Part shown: in pieces, positions 6,681 to 13,983 of the stretch
Layout of the letters: each line of letters begins with the position of its first letter
Numbering within the stretch: position 1 is the stretch's first letter
Source: a virus
IMG/VR virus record: IMGVR_UViG_3300005095_000480
Location: 1 to 31,196 of that record
Direction: 5' to 3' (one strand)
Length of the DNA stretch: 31,196 nucleotides
Notes under the pieces: model-generated
Databases searched by the model: none
The model's input: the letters and a program-made list of their open reading frames with translations, nothing else
Told to the model about the DNA's origin: nothing
Program-made: the position numbers and the translations under genes

Positions 6681-7063
6681 GTCTGGCATTTGTGAAGAAA
6701 TGGTATGATAACATCCCGCCCATTCAGAGGCTTATCCCACTGGTCCCGCTCAACGGTAAGATATACAGTCCCGCACGGGTGCTTGAGGAGGTTAAAAAGG
6801 GGACAAAACTGGGCGAAGAGCTTCAGACAAAGCTTGAGACCGGACAGTTCACCACACAGAGCGACCTAGAACTTATTGCTGAGAAAAGGCTTGAGTGGAT
6901 GATAACCCACCTACCTGATGTCATCGGGTTCAACACTCTGACCGTCGATGGCAAACCGATCACGAAAGAAGAGTTGCTTCAGATGATCAGAGAGAAAAAG
7001 GGACTCGGCGCAAGGATGATCCAGCAGGAGGTTCAGGAGATAAAGCGGATGTTAGAGGGATAA
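6677..7063 (+). CDS. Helical hypothetical protein in structural operon
   Basis: 128 residues, overlapping the upstream gene by ATGA. N-terminal Pro/Ile-rich part (PPIQRLIPLVPLNGKIY), then charged helices ending in a likely short coiled coil (ARMIQQEVQEIKRMLEG). One nt separates its stop from the caspase-like gene, so they are probably co-translated. No family recognised. Confidence 0.75.
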   Translation: MSLAFVKKWYDNIPPIQRLIPLVPLNGKIYSPARVLEEVKKGTKLGEELQTKLETGQFTTQSDLELIAEKRLEWMITHLPDVIGFNTLTVDGKPITKEELLQMIREKKGLGARMIQQEVQEIKRMLEG

Positions 7064-7064
7064 A

Positions 7065-8138
7065 ATGAAGTTCTTGTTCCTGTGCCCCAGACACGGCAGG
7101 ATGTGTGAGCTGAATTATGCATCGTGTGTTGCAGTGAAATACATAGCACCTGCTATCGCGAGGATGGGGCACAGCGTAAAGGTCGTGCTTGACCCTACTC
7201 CAGACCAGGCCAACAAGATAATCAAAGAGTTCAAACCAGACATCGTGTGGTGGGTCGGGCACGGAGCGAAGAGTGTCACAACACTTGAAGATGTGAAGTT
7301 CTGGATTGGAGATCACGATCACTGCGACCAGTTCAACTTCAACGAGAACAAAGAAGTGCTAAAAGGTGTGATTGCTGACGCACATAGCTGTCTAACTGCT
7401 GCGTGTCTGGGAAAATCGCTGACGAAGAACTACGGGTGCAAATACTATCTGGGGTATACTGATAAGTTCCTGTTCATGTGGTGTGCCTGCCAGCACACAT
7501 GGGGCTGTGCCTGCGGGTACTACAACCCTGCAAAGGGTGTGATAAGAGATATAGTTCTCAGCTACTGCATGATGGCACCACACGAAGCAAATCTTCAGTT
7601 TACCGTGGCGCTGTCAAGGGGTATGTCTCCTGAGCAGGCATATGGATACTGCCTTGAAAGATTTGATCAGTGGATCAAACTGCTGTCATCAATAACCCCG
7701 CAGAACCACCAAGAGGCTGCAATGCTGATGGCTGCCATTCACATACTCAAATACGATAAGACAATTGTCAGGCTGTGCAAGAATGGAGAATACCTGAAGC
7801 CTGAGACGCCGAGAGAGAAGCCACCAGCAATACCAAACCCAGGATTTGCCGTTCTCAACATAAACACCAGTCCAGAGGGTGCAAGGATTGATGTTAATGG
7901 TAATTTCGCTGGAGTAAGTCCGGTCACCACCTACACTAAGCCAGGGAAGATAACTATCGTTGCATCAAAGCAGGGATATGAGACAGCAAGAACAACGATA
8001 TATGCTAAGGAGAATAAAGTGTACAATGTGAATATAACTCTGAAGAAGGAAAAGGTGTCAGAGGCAAGCTCTCTCGCAATACTGACTCTTGCTGGGATAC
8101 CTCTGAGTTACATCATTTCGGAAGGTGAGAGCAGATGA
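7065..8138 (+). CDS. Caspase-like (clan CD) protein with PEGA domain and membrane anchor
   Basis: 357 residues. Residues 1-240 look like a caspase/gingipain-type fold: strand KFLFLCP, then PDIVWWVGHGA with candidate catalytic His66, then VIADAHSCLTAACLGKSL with candidate catalytic Cys109 (or Cys114), followed by GCKYYLGYTD. Many further cysteines (WCACQHTWGCACGY) may form disulfides or bind metal. Residues about 263-330 are a PEGA domain (INTSPEGARIDVNGNFAG). A transmembrane helix lies near 335-352 (SSLAILTLAGIPLSYIISEG). A structural-operon position suggests an exposed virion or envelope peptidase, perhaps for entry, egress or capsid maturation. Family assignment rests on motifs only. Confidence 0.7.
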   Translation: MKFLFLCPRHGRMCELNYASCVAVKYIAPAIARMGHSVKVVLDPTPDQANKIIKEFKPDIVWWVGHGAKSVTTLEDVKFWIGDHDHCDQFNFNENKEVLKGVIADAHSCLTAACLGKSLTKNYGCKYYLGYTDKFLFMWCACQHTWGCACGYYNPAKGVIRDIVLSYCMMAPHEANLQFTVALSRGMSPEQAYGYCLERFDQWIKLLSSITPQNHQEAAMLMAAIHILKYDKTIVRLCKNGEYLKPETPREKPPAIPNPGFAVLNINTSPEGARIDVNGNFAGVSPVTTYTKPGKITIVASKQGYETARTTIYAKENKVYNVNITLKKEKVSEASSLAILTLAGIPLSYIISEGESR

Positions 8139-8638
8139 TGGACATACTCCTTCCTATTCTGGACGGGTGGACAGATAACGGGTTTAAGATAGACAGGCCG
8201 GTCAACATTCAAAAGGGGAGTCAGTTTCAGCTTGAGCAGTTCAAGTTCCCCGGTCTGCTGTACAGCTTCGATGTCAGTGTTAAGGGTGACGTGCTGTTTA
8301 TTCTAAAGTGGTGGGACAGAAGAGAGAGAAGGTACAAGTCCGCCGAAGTTGACCCGAAGACACTGCTTGAGAGCGGTTATGATGAACCAAACGCTGCAGC
8401 CCCTTGGGTTGTCAACTTCGATGAAGTGAACAATGTGTATGAGGTTGCGTTCACTCCAGCTACACCACTACCGATATATGCCTCACAGGATCACCCAAGG
8501 TACCTCATATCTAAGGCAGTTGACTCGGACATAACAATACTCGGGTACACTCAAGAAGCAATCATCATTTATGACAGGGATGCGTATGTCAACAGCCTAA
8601 GAGAGATAATCAGCCCCTTCTCGACCTTAAAAAGGTGA
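8135..8638 (+). CDS. Beta-rich structural protein
   Basis: 167 residues; ATG 8135 and ATG 8138 are both possible, overlapping the upstream stop (ATGATG). Beta pattern with aromatics (YSFDVSVKGDVLFILKWWD) and a Pro-rich segment (TPATPLPIYASQDHPRYL). Sits between the caspase-like gene and another beta-rich gene with 4-nt spacing. Reads like a spike base or minor capsid protein; no family recognised. Confidence 0.7.
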   Translation: MMDILLPILDGWTDNGFKIDRPVNIQKGSQFQLEQFKFPGLLYSFDVSVKGDVLFILKWWDRRERRYKSAEVDPKTLLESGYDEPNAAAPWVVNFDEVNNVYEVAFTPATPLPIYASQDHPRYLISKAVDSDITILGYTQEAIIIYDRDAYVNSLREIISPFSTLKR

Positions 8639-8642
8639 TATT

Positions 8643-9188
8643 ATGAGTCAGATAACAAACATACTGTTTGCCCTGTCAAAGTACGGGTCTCTTGATAAGG
8701 ACACATTCAGCAGTCTGATGAACACAAACATTGGTAAATTAGACACAATAATCGGGTACTGGGGTAAAGTCCAGTGGGACACACTGAGCTACATTAAGAT
8801 GAACCTTGCGAACACAGAGATTCTCCAGCCTGTTCAAAAGGGCTCGACATGGAAAAGGGCGATAACTCTACTTGCTTCTGGTGCGAGAACGGCGAGCGGG
8901 ACTGGGTCAACGATCCCCGTTGACGACATCATTGGGATGGATGTGTGCATTGCGGTTACCGCTGTCTCGGGCACTACTCCAACACTCACCGTGTACATCG
9001 AGGGCGAGGACGAAATTACCGGAAACTGGAAGACCCTCTGGAGCAACTCAACGGCATACTCTGCTGTAACTGTTGACTGGGCGGAAATAGAGCCGCTTAG
9101 GTTCAGGAACATCAGGGTTAGATGGGCCATATCAGGGACTTCGCCTTCGTTCACTTTCTCAGTGACTGCTCAGGCGTACACAGGGTGA
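8643..9188 (+). CDS. Structural protein with C-terminal beta sandwich
   Basis: 181 residues. Residues 1-60 are helical (NILFALSKYGSLDKDTFSSL). Residues about 65-181 form a Thr/Ser/Val-rich beta sandwich (TAVSGTTPTLTVYIEGED, then FRNIRVRWAISGTSPSFTF), a pattern common in phage virion proteins that report on summed ligand or strand stacking. Probably part of the receptor-binding apparatus upstream of the LamG pair. Ribosome binding site AAGGTGAT precedes ATG 8643. Confidence 0.75.
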   Translation: MSQITNILFALSKYGSLDKDTFSSLMNTNIGKLDTIIGYWGKVQWDTLSYIKMNLANTEILQPVQKGSTWKRAITLLASGARTASGTGSTIPVDDIIGMDVCIAVTAVSGTTPTLTVYIEGEDEITGNWKTLWSNSTAYSAVTVDWAEIEPLRFRNIRVRWAISGTSPSFTFSVTAQAYTG

Positions 9189-9192
9189 TGCC

Positions 9193-9852
9193 ATGACAAT
9201 TTCTCTTCAGAAACTTAACATCTCAGATATGTACTTCTCTGGGAAAAACTTCTCAAGCCCGAATGACCAGATTACAATCCCTTACCCGTTCGGCGATGAC
9301 GAGGAATATGTCGGGATATTCGTGCTCGGGAAATTTCCGCAGTTTGGTTGTGTTGGGCACAAGCACATAATCAAGTCGAGCAACTTTAACATCGTGCACT
9401 GGTGCACGACATATGGTTATTCGACTGGTATTGGGATGAGGTTCGTGTCGAAAGACTACCCGAACGGCGAAACAATCTCAATGCCCTATCAAATCATCGA
9501 TTACAGCCAGTTTGGAGTAATGGGGTCGATTTACGAAGTTGGGACAGGAAAGTTCATGTACACTGAGCAGTTCAAGTCAACGACAACTGGAGAGCTGTCT
9601 TACAGTACATACAATTTAGACCTGTCAAACTATTATGGTGGGGACTTGAGGTGGGAGCCAGTAGCGGAAGACCTGACGGTTACTTACCCGCAGTTTCTGA
9701 AGTATTTGTACTTCTACAATGTCATGCTTACAGATGATGAAATCATATCGCTGTTAAAGCACCCAGACCACCCTCCAACAAGGGGACTCGTGAGCTGGAT
9801 AGACTTTTCGAGAATGGTTGATCTGGTAAGAGGGGGTGTTGTCGGTGAGTAG
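9193..9852 (+). CDS. LamG/concanavalin-like lectin protein, copy 1
   Basis: 219 residues. The N-terminal motif (MYFSGKNFSSPNDQITI) and late motif (LKYLYFYNVMLTDDEIISLL) match LamG-type jelly-roll lectins, in which the last strand plus helix reads xxxYxxxLSDxEIxxL. The C-terminal tail (RGLVSWIDFSRM) resembles the tail of the next gene's product, its paralog. Probable glycan-binding receptor protein of the virion. Overlaps the next gene by 8 nt. Confidence 0.7.
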   Translation: MTISLQKLNISDMYFSGKNFSSPNDQITIPYPFGDDEEYVGIFVLGKFPQFGCVGHKHIIKSSNFNIVHWCTTYGYSTGIGMRFVSKDYPNGETISMPYQIIDYSQFGVMGSIYEVGTGKFMYTEQFKSTTTGELSYSTYNLDLSNYYGGDLRWEPVAEDLTVTYPQFLKYLYFYNVMLTDDEIISLLKHPDHPPTRGLVSWIDFSRMVDLVRGGVVGE

Positions 9853-10564
9853 TATTCCGCTGAGATGGGGTGGGATGCATTTCGACAGTGGTGGACTTGT
9901 GTTTAATTACAGCTCTCCGATAATAAAGTATGGAGTAAACTACAGTGTTTTTGTTGTTGCTAAGTTTGATGTTTATGCAATGGGTGGATCATCATTATAC
10001 GGAAGGCAAGCTTTAGTTTGGCCTGGCGGGGACAGTCAAATGTTCTGGCAAGACATCAATGGCTTGCTTAGGATAACAGTGTATGACACTGGATCAAATT
10101 CTTGGAAAGCAATTGGAGTGGATATATCGAGTATCTATAATGATGTAAATATATATTATGGATACTTTAAAGAGAGCTACGAAGGTGTATATGTGTATGA
10201 TTTAGAAGGTAATGTTTTAGCAAGTAACAGTAGAAATGACATACTTGAACCATTAACTGGTGAGAAAAACTATTTGTGTATTGGATCAAATATAAATAAT
10301 TACTATAAAATGTGTGGTGATGTCTATTCAGTTGCTGTGTTTGATAAAGTTCTGAGTGACTCATCGATCAATAACCTGCTTGAAAACTGGATGTGCGAAG
10401 AGTGTTATAAGAACATTGATGGGTGCATATTCGCGTGCATATTCGACCGACTCAAGTATGGTGATGCACCATATGATTTCATCAATGATGTGTATGGTGA
10501 GCCAGTTGACCCGAACCACTCTCCACGGTGGAAGCTCAGGCTTGTTAAAGACATGGAGGGATAA
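9845..10564 (+). CDS. LamG/concanavalin-like lectin protein, copy 2
   Basis: 239 residues from GTG 9845, behind AGGGGGTG at 9831-9838; GTG 9836 and TTG 9839 are alternatives. Domain pattern: MHFDSGGLVFNYSSPI, VFVVAKFDVYAMG, VAVFDKVLSDSSINNLLENW, a full LamG-like jelly roll. A Cys-containing tail (CEECYKNIDGCIFACIF) follows. Paralog of the upstream gene. Bases about 10130-10330 are much more AT-rich than the surroundings, suggesting recent acquisition or fast change of the binding face. Probable receptor-binding protein. Confidence 0.75.
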   Translation: MSSIPLRWGGMHFDSGGLVFNYSSPIIKYGVNYSVFVVAKFDVYAMGGSSLYGRQALVWPGGDSQMFWQDINGLLRITVYDTGSNSWKAIGVDISSIYNDVNIYYGYFKESYEGVYVYDLEGNVLASNSRNDILEPLTGEKNYLCIGSNINNYYKMCGDVYSVAVFDKVLSDSSINNLLENWMCEECYKNIDGCIFACIFDRLKYGDAPYDFINDVYGEPVDPNHSPRWKLRLVKDMEG

Positions 10565-10566
10565 AA

Positions 10567-10776
10567 ATGGAGATAAAGTTCGAGAAGAAGAAGTTTAACG
10601 AAGAAAAGGTGGTCGTGGAGTTCGTTGACCCCGTGCTGAAGCAGCCGCACCAGCTACTTTTGCCAAAAGACATGTCTGATGAAGACATACAAAAAGAAAT
10701 CAAGAAATACCTGTATGGATATACTGATGAAAACGGAAATCATGTTCCGGGATACCTTGATGTATATAAGAGGTGA
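10567..10776 (+). CDS. Small hypothetical protein
   Basis: 69 residues, Lys/Glu-rich, with a compact alpha/beta pattern (MEIKFEKKKFNEEKVVVEFV, then DIQKEIKKYLYGYTDENG). Two nt after the lectin gene, and its stop overlaps the next ATG (TGATG at 10774-10778). Structural operon member of unknown role. Confidence 0.7.
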   Translation: MEIKFEKKKFNEEKVVVEFVDPVLKQPHQLLLPKDMSDEDIQKEIKKYLYGYTDENGNHVPGYLDVYKR

Positions 10777-11483
10777 TGTGTGTGCTGGAGTGTTTGACTC
10801 CTGAGTATATTAAAGACTCAATTGACAGGCTTTATTCGATAATTATGCAGAAATGTGGCAGTGTTGACCTGTGCCTCATAGAGATCCCATTTGAAGGCAA
10901 GGCAGGAGGAGATGACATAGGTCCTGCAAAGAATGCTGACATCATTATTGAGACGGTGCCTCAGCTCTCGTGGGCTTGGCAGACTGTGTATGCAAACTTT
11001 GTTGACCCTTGGCTAAAGTTCCCACAGATAAAGAAGTACATCAAAGACAATGACCTGATGAAGTTCCTGATAGATGATGACTGTGACACCAAAACAGTGC
11101 TGTGGGCTAAATTCGAGAGTCTGTTGAAGGGGTGGGCATACAACTACCTGATGAACCAGAGATCCATAATCCTGAAGAAGTACGGGATACATGACACAAC
11201 TCACCAGCCAACTGGGCCAGCCACCACCAGACAAACTACCAAGCATGTGAAGACCGAACCTGCGAAGACAGCAACCAGAATAATGACGAGACCTGTACAC
11301 AAGAACAAGGCATTTCTCGGGGGCATCGGGATAACAGTGGCATCAGCAATCGTCGGATTCCTCAACGCACATGTATCGCCCAGCTTGGCTCTGCTGGTCG
11401 CAGGAATAATCTCGACAGTTCTTGCAGCGGTTGAGCACAAGAGTGTTGAAGAGATAGAAAGCGAAATCATGGAGAATGTCTGA
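10776..11483 (+). CDS. Membrane protein with two C-terminal helices
   Basis: 235 residues from ATG 10776; GTG 10773 is in frame one codon earlier. A soluble helical domain with acidic patches (residues 1-135, including IDDDCDTKTVLWAKFE) is followed by a Thr/Lys/Pro linker (TTRQTTKHVKTEPAKTATR), then two hydrophobic helices (FLGGIGITVASAIVGFLNAH and LALLVAGIISTVLAAVEH). The linker-hairpin layout suits a virion membrane protein or a lysis/holin-type factor; I cannot distinguish these. Overlaps the next gene by 8 nt. Confidence 0.7.
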   Translation: MCVLECLTPEYIKDSIDRLYSIIMQKCGSVDLCLIEIPFEGKAGGDDIGPAKNADIIIETVPQLSWAWQTVYANFVDPWLKFPQIKKYIKDNDLMKFLIDDDCDTKTVLWAKFESLLKGWAYNYLMNQRSIILKKYGIHDTTHQPTGPATTRQTTKHVKTEPAKTATRIMTRPVHKNKAFLGGIGITVASAIVGFLNAHVSPSLALLVAGIISTVLAAVEHKSVEEIESEIMENV

Positions 11484-11802
11484 CAAACTAGTCAGCGAGA
11501 TCACAAAGCTGAAAGTAAAGATAGATTCAATGCGTGATCAGTTTTCTCATTTAGCTGAGCTGCTCGAAAGAGACCATGATCTACTCGTGGAAATGAATCA
11601 GAGGGTGAGGGAACTGGAGTCGTGGAAAGCCCGGTGTGATGTCATAGATTGCAAGTCTAGGCTGGATGCAATAGAAAACTGGATAAAGAAGCATGAGAAG
11701 CAGCATGACAACTCGTTCGATGTAAAGTTTACCCTTTTCCTCATATTTTTGTCCGCATTTCTGTCCGCCTTTTTCTCATATGTCTTCTCCCACATACATT
11801 AG
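11476..11802 (+). CDS. Coiled-coil protein with C-terminal transmembrane anchor
   Basis: 108 residues. Residues 1-80 form a long heptad-type coil (LKVKIDSMRDQFSHLAELLE, then MNQRVRELESW) with Cys54 and Cys59. Residues about 83-105 are one transmembrane helix (FTLFLIFLSAFLSAFFSYVF). The tail-anchored coil resembles phage hemolysin-XhlA-like or spacer proteins by architecture only. Last gene of the structural operon. Confidence 0.75.
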   Translation: MSDKLVSEITKLKVKIDSMRDQFSHLAELLERDHDLLVEMNQRVRELESWKARCDVIDCKSRLDAIENWIKKHEKQHDNSFDVKFTLFLIFLSAFLSAFFSYVFSHIH

Positions 11803-11805
11803 TAA

Positions 11806-11814
11806 CATTTATTA
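11806..11814 (+). promoter_or_regulatory. TATA box for the 11837 operon
   Basis: CATTTATTAA is centred about 27 nt before ATG 11837, which lacks a ribosome binding site. It separates the structural operon from the exonuclease/anti-CRISPR operon. Confidence 0.6.
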
Positions 11815-11836
11815 ATCCTAATGAGTATAAACAAGT

Positions 11837-12001
11837 ATGCGGGATTTCAAGTATGTGCAGGTAGTGTTGAGCAATGAAACAATAGAAAAACTGCTCAAGA
11901 AAGCACATGTGACCAAAGCGACCGACGCTGTTTATGCGGCTGTGGAGCACTATCTGAAGTGCGATAGGGCTGGGAGCTACACACAGGAGGTGGGAAAGTG
12001 A
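11837..12001 (+). CDS. Small RHH-like regulator or antitoxin-like protein
   Basis: 54 residues: a short strand (FKYVQVVLSNETIEKL), then helices with KATDAVYAAVEHYLK, which resembles the turn and second helix of ribbon-helix-helix proteins, where helix 2 normally follows T/S-K-x-x-A-V. It is the leaderless first gene of the operon leading to the exonuclease and AcrIII-1 genes, overlapping the next gene by GTGA. Such a position fits an operon autoregulator, like the aca genes seen beside anti-CRISPRs. No toxin partner is visible. Confidence 0.65.
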   Translation: MRDFKYVQVVLSNETIEKLLKKAHVTKATDAVYAAVEHYLKCDRAGSYTQEVGK

Positions 12002-12324
12002 CGGATTTCGAGCTCCTGAAGAAGGTCGCAGAGAATAAGTCCAAGAAGGCCAGCAATATGTTCAGGGTTGAAGAGTTTCCTGGAGTGCTCAAGGAGGTCA
12101 CACTCAAGGACGACGGGAATGAAATAAAGGGCAAGGCAACATTCGAGTTCGGGGATGCCGAGTGGGATATTAAGGTAACAGTCAAGCCGAAGTTCGAGGA
12201 TGAGATAGACCAGTTCTTTGCAGGAATACCATACAAGATAACACTCGTGCCTATGATCAGGCAGCTCCCAACCGAAGAAGAGGATGAGGGCCCAACCGAA
12301 GAAGAGGATGAGGGATCCGAATGA
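11998..12324 (+). CDS. Hypothetical protein with acidic repeated tail
   Basis: 108 residues from GTG 11998 (GTGA overlap). An alpha/beta body (residues 1-90, EVTLKDDGNEIKGKATFEFG) ends in an acidic tail of two PTEEEDEG units encoded by a perfect 24-bp tandem duplication. Acidic tails are seen in ssDNA-binding proteins and DNA mimics, so a replication accessory or DNA-mimic role is possible. The neighbouring exonuclease overlaps by ATGA. Confidence 0.75.
   Translation: MTDFELLKKVAENKSKKASNMFRVEEFPGVLKEVTLKDDGNEIKGKATFEFGDAEWDIKVTVKPKFEDEIDQFFAGIPYKITLVPMIRQLPTEEEDEGPTEEEDEGSE
12267..12314. repeat. Perfect 24-bp tandem duplication
   Basis: Two identical 24-bp units, 12267-12290 and 12291-12314, encode the acidic PTEEEDEG repeats at the C-terminus of the 11998 protein. 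Identity at every base, including wobble positions, points to a recent slippage event. Confidence 0.9.
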
Positions 12325-12908
12325 TGGACCTCAAATTACTATTTTTTGACATTGAGACAACAGGACTTAACCCGTTCGAGGACCGCATCAGCATCATATC
12401 TATCAGCGATGGAGAATTCATAAGAGATATACCTGCGAGAGATGAATCCAAGGCAATTCTTGAATTTGTTCGGTCAACATGGGGAACTGTGCTTATAGGG
12501 TACAACATCAAGGGTTTTGACTTGCCATTCATAACGACAAGAGCGATCATAAACCGAATACCACTAGACATCATAGCACAGATCCACCAGAACATGAAAG
12601 TGGATCTCATGACAGTCGTCAGAAGATACATGCTTGTGAACAACTATCAGAAACATTCTCTTGTCTATGTCCATAGCCTTGTTACTGGTGAAGACTTGGG
12701 CGATTGCAGTGGGGCTGAAGCTGCATCCTTTGGTAAGAAGTATCTAGACGGAGATAATGAAGCACTGGATAAGGTGAGACACCACTGCCACATGGATCTT
12801 GAGAGGCTGCACGATATGTATTACAGAATGAGGGATCTGATCAGGCTGTACTTCAAGAGAAAGTACGGATTTGATGCAAATTTCGTGACGGGGTGGTTCA
12901 TTGAGTGA
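12321..12908 (+). CDS. DEDDh-family 3'-5' exonuclease
   Basis: 195 residues. Exo I FFDIETTG carries D10 and E12. Exo II IGYNIKGFDLPF carries D67 with N62. Exo III HHCHMD fits H154-x4-D159, the DEDDh pattern. These four acidic residues bind two metal ions that hydrolyse DNA or RNA from the 3' end. The size fits a stand-alone exonuclease related to the proofreading domain of family B polymerases, but no polymerase domain follows. It may process replication ends, degrade host nucleic acid, or act on RNA. It overlaps the AcrIII-1 fusion gene by 8 nt, so the two are co-expressed. Confidence 0.85.
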   Translation: MMDLKLLFFDIETTGLNPFEDRISIISISDGEFIRDIPARDESKAILEFVRSTWGTVLIGYNIKGFDLPFITTRAIINRIPLDIIAQIHQNMKVDLMTVVRRYMLVNNYQKHSLVYVHSLVTGEDLGDCSGAEAASFGKKYLDGDNEALDKVRHHCHMDLERLHDMYYRMRDLIRLYFKRKYGFDANFVTGWFIE

Positions 12909-13797
12909 TTATGTTCTGGAAACGCTGGCGGAGAACTTAGACAGCTGGAATGAAGTGTGTCCGTTTTGCGGCAACAGAACATTGCTGTTCAAGTATTTCT
13001 GGTACGATGGTAACTACAACATCATCTACAAGTGCGCCCGATGCGGATATGTCAACATTGGAAAGCCAGTAAAAGTCCCCGCTGTAAATATCACCACCCT
13101 GACCACATACAGCTATGAGGAATCCCTACCCTACATCTTGATCCTACCTAACACTATAGAAAAGAAGAGATTCCCGTACATCGGACGAAAGTTCTGGTTC
13201 GGAAAGACTGAAGAAAAGATTACTGCTGAAGACCTCGAAAAAGTGAAGCAGAAACAGTATCAGTGCAAGTGCGGTCACAACTATGAATTTGCATCGGTCT
13301 GGCCGATCATCCGGAGGTTGAAGAATGGATCTGTCGAGTACAGAATCGACATTACTCTGAGATGCCCCATCTGCCTGAACACCATGGTTTTCGGGGTTCA
13401 TATAACTCCCGAAGAGTACTACAATTTGGAAGAAGAACTAAACATCGTCACAAGGGACCGCAAGAGGTACCTCCTAGGGAAAGCAGTAATGGCGACATCT
13501 GACAAATCAGCCCAGTTCTACATCCGCAGCGCTACGCTTTCAGAGCTGAAACAGTTCCTCCGCACAAGGTTCACCAGCGGGATAGGTCATGAATCGACCG
13601 CCAAGTTCATCAGTGAGCTGACTGGGGTGGAGGTGCCGGTGAACAGGACATTCATCGACATGAATGTGGGGGATGAGGCGATGGTCTTGCAGTTCCTGAA
13701 GCGACCACCAGAGGGGAAGAAGTACTCAGAGAAGGACCTCATCCAGCTCCTTAAAGAGGGGTACATTGAGATAAGGTACATGCTGAGAGTTGATTGA
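12901..13797 (+). CDS. Zinc-ribbon protein fused to AcrIII-1 ring nuclease (DUF1874)
   Basis: 298 residues from TTG 12901. Residues 1-187 contain two zinc ribbons: C20-x2-C23 with C45-x2-C48, and CKC 122-124 with C155-x2-C158. Residues about 188-298 match the DUF1874 family of STIV B116 and SIRV1 gp29: IGHESTAKFISELTG, NRTFIDMNVGDEAMVL, KRPPEGKKYSEKDL. The AcrIII-1 catalytic histidine is H230, and R268 and E271 follow at +38 and +41, the same offsets as the key Arg and Glu in that family (as I recall them). AcrIII-1 cleaves cyclic tetra-adenylate (cA4), the alarm signal of type III CRISPR. The known proteins are stand-alone and about 115 residues long; the zinc-ribbon fusion is unusual and may confer RNA or partner targeting. 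Confidence 0.88.
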   Translation: MSDYVLETLAENLDSWNEVCPFCGNRTLLFKYFWYDGNYNIIYKCARCGYVNIGKPVKVPAVNITTLTTYSYEESLPYILILPNTIEKKRFPYIGRKFWFGKTEEKITAEDLEKVKQKQYQCKCGHNYEFASVWPIIRRLKNGSVEYRIDITLRCPICLNTMVFGVHITPEEYYNLEEELNIVTRDRKRYLLGKAVMATSDKSAQFYIRSATLSELKQFLRTRFTSGIGHESTAKFISELTGVEVPVNRTFIDMNVGDEAMVLQFLKRPPEGKKYSEKDLIQLLKEGYIEIRYMLRVD

Positions 13798-13819
13798 TAG
13801 AGTGATCGGTGGTGAGATC

Positions 13820-13945
13820 ATGCCAACACCAGAGGATATTTTTGATGCTGTGATAATTGTCTGGTCTGCCATAGCTGCAGGACTGATCACGGGATTTGTC
13901 CTGTGGTTGATGATCCGAAAACACCTGCACAAGATAAAACACTAA
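13820..13945 (+). CDS. Single-pass membrane peptide
   Basis: 41 residues: a short acidic N-terminus (MPTPEDIFDAV), one hydrophobic helix (IIVWSAIAAGLITGFVLWLM) and a basic tail (RKHLHKIKH). Ribosome binding site GGTGGTGAG precedes ATG 13820, 23 nt after the ring-nuclease gene. The pattern fits a small inner-membrane or holin-like peptide; function is unknown. Confidence 0.7.
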   Translation: MPTPEDIFDAVIIVWSAIAAGLITGFVLWLMIRKHLHKIKH

Positions 13946-13953
13946 ATCGTAAG

Positions 13954-13963
13954 ATTTATTAAC
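13954..13963 (+). promoter_or_regulatory. TATA box for the RecA-like ATPase gene
   Basis: ATTTATTAAC is centred about 26 nt before ATG 13984, with no ribosome binding site, so the transcript is probably leaderless. Confidence 0.6.
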
Positions 13964-13983
13964 ACCTTATCTTATTTTCCATT

